Assembly: GCA_964550165.1 (NCBI GenBank)
Contig: CAZJYC010000034.1
Span: 1-26,252 of the forward strand
DNA from: CAZJYC01 sp964550165
Lineage (GTDB): Bacteria > Acidobacteriota > Aminicenantia > Aminicenantales > Aminicenantaceae
Direction: 5' to 3'
Length of the DNA stretch: 26,252 nt
The notes under the pieces are model-generated. The model saw only the letters and a list, made by a program, of their open reading frames with translations. It was not told the DNA's origin and made no database searches. Position 1 is the first letter of the stretch. Every line of letters begins with the position of its first letter. This document shows, piece after piece, positions 22,923-26,252 of this stretch. The translations under genes and the position numbers were made by a program.

Positions 22923-24215
22923 TTACCTCGACCAATCCGGGAGCTTATTTTTGCCCCTGGAAGTCAAGCGCCTCATGTTCAGGCCGTCGTAATCGACGGC
23001 GTAGATTTGAACTGTGCCGTCGAGGTTCGAGGAAAAAACAAGATGCCTCCCGTCAGGTGACCAGGAAGGCGACTCATTGTGGGCATTGCTTTCGGTGAGC
23101 TTGATAATCTGCGATGTCCTGAGGTTCAACACAAAGATATCGATGACACTGTCGACGCGGGAGACATAGGCGATCCTGTCCCCGGCAGGAGACCAGGCTG
23201 GGGCATCATGGTAGCTCCCGCCAAAGCTTACTCGGCGGACGTTGGAACCCTCTGCGTCCATGATGTAGATTTGGGGTGAACCTCCCCTGTCTGAGGTGAA
23301 AGCGATCTCGCGGCTGGTCGGAGACCAGCTAGGGGCGGTGTCGATGGCATTGTTAAAGGTCAGCCTTCTGACATTCTTGCCGTCGCTTGAGGCGACATAA
23401 ATTTCAGGGTTCCCTTCATCCTTGGTCGAACAGAAGGCCAGTTTTTTCCCATCAGGTGAAAAGGAAGGCGCGTAATTTGTTCCTTCGCTCACCACTTCGA
23501 CTCTTTCCCCTTCATAAATATCCCAGATGTACAACCCTGCCTTCCAATCTGAAGAATAGGACGTGTAGGCGACCTTTCTCCCGTCCGCCGACCAGGCGGG
23601 CATGTAATCGATGGTTTTGTTGAACGTCAGGCGGGTCTGGTTTTGGCCGTCGTAGTCCATCATGTAAAGCTCTTCGTTGCCGTCTCGGTCTGAGACAAAG
23701 ACGATCTTGCTGGCAAAAATGGGCTTTTCCCCGAAAACCTTCATGATTTCATCGGACATCTTGTGAGCCACCAGCCGGAGGATGGATCTGTCGGATTGAT
23801 AGCGCTTTCCGGAGATGAACTGTCCGGCTTTGACGTCATAAATTTTGCCTTCAAAGATAATGTCTTTATTCTTGTTCTCCACCACCTCGCCGAGGAAGAG
23901 GATTTTGGCCTGGATGGATTCCCAATCCTTAAAAATTATTTTTTCCGGATCGAGAGCCTGGATAAAACCGTAATAGCTCTTGGGGAGGAGCTGAAAGACC
24001 CGGCTGTATTTCAAATCCTCGGAGATGACCCGATGAATTTCCTCGGCCGCTGATTTTGATTCAGCCGAGGAAGAATGAACCGTGAATTCAGGAATGGCCA
24101 GGGGAATGGCTGGCATTCCTTCTCTGATGCTGATCACGACTTCCTGTTGAGGATAGAGAATCAAGCCCGCAAAAGAAAGGAGAAGTCCGTAGAAGAGAAA
24201 TTTCCTTATTCTCAT
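22923..24215 (-). CDS. tolB: Tol-Pal system beta-propeller protein TolB
   Basis: 430 residues, normal length. The signal peptide is MRIRKFLFYGLLLSFAGLIL. The N-terminal domain (~30-165) is the alpha/beta part that talks to TonB/TolA. The propeller (~170-430) shows repeated blades with SPDG/SPxG and YxxDxxGxNxRRLT phrases (YMMDYDGQNQTRLTF, YVASSDGKNVRRLTF, YIMDAEGSNVRRVSF). It binds Pal in the periplasm. The start overlaps the preceding gene's stop by 4 bases (ATGA). Confidence 0.96.
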   Translation of the reverse strand: MRIRKFLFYGLLLSFAGLILYPQQEVVISIREGMPAIPLAIPEFTVHSSSAESKSAAEEIHRVISEDLKYSRVFQLLPKSYYGFIQALDPEKIIFKDWESIQAKILFLGEVVENKNKDIIFEGKIYDVKAGQFISGKRYQSDRSILRLVAHKMSDEIMKVFGEKPIFASKIVFVSDRDGNEELYMMDYDGQNQTRLTFNKTIDYMPAWSADGRKVAYTSYSSDWKAGLYIWDIYEGERVEVVSEGTNYAPSFSPDGKKLAFCSTKDEGNPEIYVASSDGKNVRRLTFNNAIDTAPSWSPTSREIAFTSDRGGSPQIYIMDAEGSNVRRVSFGGSYHDAPAWSPAGDRIAYVSRVDSVIDIFVLNLRTSQIIKLTESNAHNESPSWSPDGRHLVFSSNLDGTVQIYAVDYDGLNMRRLTSRGKNKLPDWSR

Positions 24216-25015
24216 CTGGAGTGCTCAAAGATCAGGTAGATTCCCAGGTATTCATCCCCATAATTTCTGGGAAGAGGGGGGAAAGTTGACGACTGCACAG
24301 CACGGAGAGCGGATAAATCCAGGGAGGCTATTCCGCTCGACTCCGCGATTTTGACATCCGAAATACGGCCGTCTCTTTGAATCTTGAAATAGACAGTTGC
24401 CTGGAAACGGCCCGAAATACCGGGGTCAATGAGGGAGGTGAACCAGTTGCTCGAAACCTTGTTGATGACAATCTGGAGGTAGTAGGTGAAGGGAAAATTG
24501 GAGAGCCCGATCTGGGAGGAATAGGCTGTGCCTGTGCCCGAGCCGCTGCCCTCTCCGCTGCCAGAGCCTTCGCCGCCACCGATCCTGATCCCAGAGCCCG
24601 AACCCGTGCCAGCGCCGCTTTCTGTCCCGGAGACTACTTCTGAGGCTTTCTGCTGTTTCTGAATGACAGCCTTTTTTTCTGGCGCTGGTTCTTGTTCCTT
24701 TTTTGGCTTTTCGACTGGGTATCTAAGGGAAGACGGGAGTTCTTGCTCGAATGTGGAAGGCGTTGTTAAATCCTTCAGGGTTTCCCTTTTAGGAAGGGGC
24801 GTTTCGGTTATTTTCTCGGTCCCTCCGCCGCCAGCGCCTTTTCCGCCCCCTCCTCCGGGGAAGGAGACAAGGTTGACGTAATGGATCATGCCCTTCTTTG
24901 AGGGCTTAGGGAAGTGGGGCGAGAGAAGGATAAGCAGGAACAGGGTCAGATGGGCGGAAACCGAGAAGATAACCGCCAATTTGAAAGCCGAGCTCTCCCT
25001 GCCGAGCGCTGTCAT
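24212..25015 (-). CDS. TonB-family protein in the TolA position, glycine/serine-rich linker
   Basis: 267 residues. One N-terminal membrane helix (~12-32) carries the His (SAHLTLF) typical of TonB/TolA. A proline/lysine/glutamate region follows (~70-125), then a glycine-serine-threonine stretch (~129-165), and a C-terminal TonB domain (~178-265: YFKIQRDGRISDVKIAESSG, LDLSALRAVQSSTFPPLP). Placed between tolR and tolB, it is the functional TolA, transmitting force from TolQR to TolB-Pal. The helical alanine/lysine stalk of enterobacterial TolA is replaced by the flexible glycine linker. Both ends overlap their neighbours by 4 bases. Confidence 0.88.
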   Translation of the reverse strand: MTALGRESSAFKLAVIFSVSAHLTLFLLILLSPHFPKPSKKGMIHYVNLVSFPGGGGGKGAGGGGTEKITETPLPKRETLKDLTTPSTFEQELPSSLRYPVEKPKKEQEPAPEKKAVIQKQQKASEVVSGTESGAGTGSGSGIRIGGGEGSGSGEGSGSGTGTAYSSQIGLSNFPFTYYLQIVINKVSSNWFTSLIDPGISGRFQATVYFKIQRDGRISDVKIAESSGIASLDLSALRAVQSSTFPPLPRNYGDEYLGIYLIFEHSR

Positions 25016-25452
25016 CTTTTCTTCTTTTCCTCAAGCTCGGGTGGCCGGCTCACAAGCCCGATGATCTCCACTCCTGCTTTTTTGGCGATATCGAGAATCC
25101 TCATGATGTACCCATAGGGAAGGCTCTCGTCGCCGCGGATGAAAACGATCTTCTTTTCCTTTCCGAAGAAATACTCTTTCAATTTCTGCTCGAGCAGGAA
25201 TTGGTTGATAACGGAATTTTCGATATGGATGTATTTATCCTTGGTGATGGTCAGGGTCAGGCCCCCCTCGGCCGGAGTCGATTCTGTTTCCGCCTGAGGG
25301 AGGTTGACGCTGATTCCCGATTGGATCATAGGGGCAGTGACCATAAAGATGATCAGGAGAACGAGCATCACGTCCACAAAAGGGGTGACGTTGATCTCGG
25401 AGAGGGAGGTTCCGAGCTGTCTTTTGTATAGAGAATGCGTTCTAAGAGCCAT
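25012..25452 (-). CDS. tolR: Biopolymer transport protein TolR/ExbD
   Basis: 146 residues from ATG 25452, which overlaps the tolQ stop by 11 bases. A TTG five codons earlier is an alternative. A single helix (~20-38) starts with NVTPFVDVMLVLLIIFM, carrying the conserved Asp that transports protons. The periplasmic domain has VFIRGDESLPYGYIMRILDIAKKAGVEIIGLVSRP. It partners TolQ as the motor's moving part. Confidence 0.94.
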   Translation of the reverse strand: MALRTHSLYKRQLGTSLSEINVTPFVDVMLVLLIIFMVTAPMIQSGISVNLPQAETESTPAEGGLTLTITKDKYIHIENSVINQFLLEQKLKEYFFGKEKKIVFIRGDESLPYGYIMRILDIAKKAGVEIIGLVSRPPELEEKKKR

Positions 25453-26101
25453 GGAGTCTCTCGGCAATGCTTAAAAATTCAAGGGAAAAATCTTCCATTT
25501 CTGTGATGATGTCTTTGATCCGGTTGAGATAATGGTTGTAAGCAATGACCGCTGGAACGGCCGCAAAAAGACCGGCTGCTGTGGCGATGAGGGCTTCGGC
25601 GATTCCAGGGGCGACTGTATCCAGGCTTGCCGACCGGACGACCCCAATTTTATGGAAGGCATCCATGATACCCCAGACTGTCCCGAAAAGTCCGATAAAA
25701 GGGGTGACACTCCCGGTTGTGGCCAGAAAGCTCATCATCCTTTCCAGGCGGGATATCTCCTGGTTTGAAGCCTTGAGCAGGGCGCGATTGACGGTCTCCA
25801 GCTTGTCGGGATTAAGGTTGCGCTCGCCAGACTTGCTCAGATAGGCAAGCTCCTTGTATCCAGACTGAAAAAGAGCAGCCAGGGGGCTGAACTGGTATTT
25901 TTTGGCAGCCTTGTTCACTTCCGAGAGATTGTTGCTCTGTCGGAAGAATTTCATGAATTTTTTGGACTGAGTCGAAGCTGCCTTCAGAGTTTTTCTCTTG
26001 AAGAAGATAACCGTCCAGGAAAAGACGGAGAAGAAAACAAGGATGAGCAGAACGAGCTTAACCATATAACTGGCATCGGCGATAAGTTTCAGAATGTTCA
26101 T
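25442..26101 (-). CDS. tolQ: Proton channel protein TolQ (ExbB/MotA family)
   Basis: 219 residues, typical. There are three membrane helices: ~13-33, then ~124-148 and ~160-185, the latter two containing LATTGSVTPFIGLFGTVWGIMDAF and GIAEALIATAAGLFAAVPAVIAYNHY, the family signature. It forms the ring around TolR and uses the proton gradient. ATG 26101 has no Shine-Dalgarno sequence. It is the first gene of tolQ-tolR-tonB/tolA-tolB. Confidence 0.96.
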   Translation of the reverse strand: MNILKLIADASYMVKLVLLILVFFSVFSWTVIFFKRKTLKAASTQSKKFMKFFRQSNNLSEVNKAAKKYQFSPLAALFQSGYKELAYLSKSGERNLNPDKLETVNRALLKASNQEISRLERMMSFLATTGSVTPFIGLFGTVWGIMDAFHKIGVVRSASLDTVAPGIAEALIATAAGLFAAVPAVIAYNHYLNRIKDIITEMEDFSLEFLSIAERLHGS

Positions 26102-26115
26102 CGGTTTAAATTAAA

Positions 26116-26144
26116 AAATTAGCATATGGTATTCTTAAAGTCAA
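26116..26144 (-). promoter_or_regulatory. Promoter of the tol operon, close to the tolQ start
   Basis: On the minus strand: TTGACT at 26144-26139, a 17-base spacer, TAATTT at 26121-26116. The tolQ ATG lies 14 bases after the -10, so the leader would be about 8 bases with no ribosome site. The remaining bases to 26252 hold no gene I can see. Confidence 0.5.
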
Positions 26145-26252
26145 TCTTAGGGGGTAGCATCTTTCTTTCCGTGATGGCATATGATGATAATAGTCAACTC
26201 TAAAAGTGCTGGTTTCCATCCCTCCTCGCCAAAGACCCTCCCACCCACCACC

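Noticed and set aside
22684..22935. 83-codon minus-strand frame after tolB
   Set aside because: It overlaps the tolB end, has no ribosome site and no recognisable features.

Overview
This window looks like a chromosomal segment of an uncultivated Gram-negative (diderm) bacterium of moderate GC. It has LPS export genes, a complete Tol-Pal operon, sigma-54, a regulatory phosphotransferase chain and a membrane-anchored multiheme cytochrome c. An Acidobacteriota/Aminicenantota-type affiliation would fit, but that is an impression from gene order and not a test. Almost everything is core housekeeping. The unusual material sits in the joints between operons.

Layout. (1) 1-1098, plus strand: the tail of an unidentified gene, then an eight-heme cytochrome c whose membrane anchor is separated from its heme domain by a one-base frameshift. 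(2) 1182-3512, plus: a promoter, then a small zinc-ribbon membrane protein, an exported serine hydrolase and a small two-helix membrane protein. (3) 3546-7360, minus: ftsY-ribD-ribE-ribBA, riboflavin synthesis coupled to the SRP receptor, with no lumazine synthase (ribH) next to it. (4) 7384-7517: a divergent promoter region bounded by a perfect 15-bp inverted repeat. Each arm supplies the -35 of an outward promoter that lies almost on top of the start codon of ftsY or recJ. (5) 7542-18734, plus: an 11-gene run recJ, lptC/lptA-like fusion, lptB, rpoN, hpf, ptsN, hprK, rapZ, EIIA-Man, ptsH, ptsI. It is a phosphorelay with no sugar permease. (6) 18780-19255: a 77-residue protein of unknown function on the minus strand. 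It is preceded by a perfect sigma-54 (-24/-12) promoter and, further upstream, by two tandem copies of a 16-bp sequence placed like enhancer sites. (7) 19255-20198, plus: an amidohydrolase followed by the first 27 codons of a sirtuin gene, cut off at the end of the next gene. (8) 20173-26101, minus: tolQ-tolR-tonB/tolA-like-tolB, a 413-bp gap with a 27-bp palindrome and a strong promoter, then pal-cpoB-ssb and a mannose-isomerase-type cupin.

How the parts work together. Enzyme I and HPr can pass phosphate to two EIIA proteins (Ntr and Man type). HPr keeps both His15 and Ser46, and HprK and RapZ are in the same transcript as sigma-54. This suggests a nutrient-sensing regulatory circuit tied to envelope (LPS) assembly. 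The best candidate for something undescribed is the sigma-54-driven 77-residue protein directly downstream of, and convergent with, this cluster.
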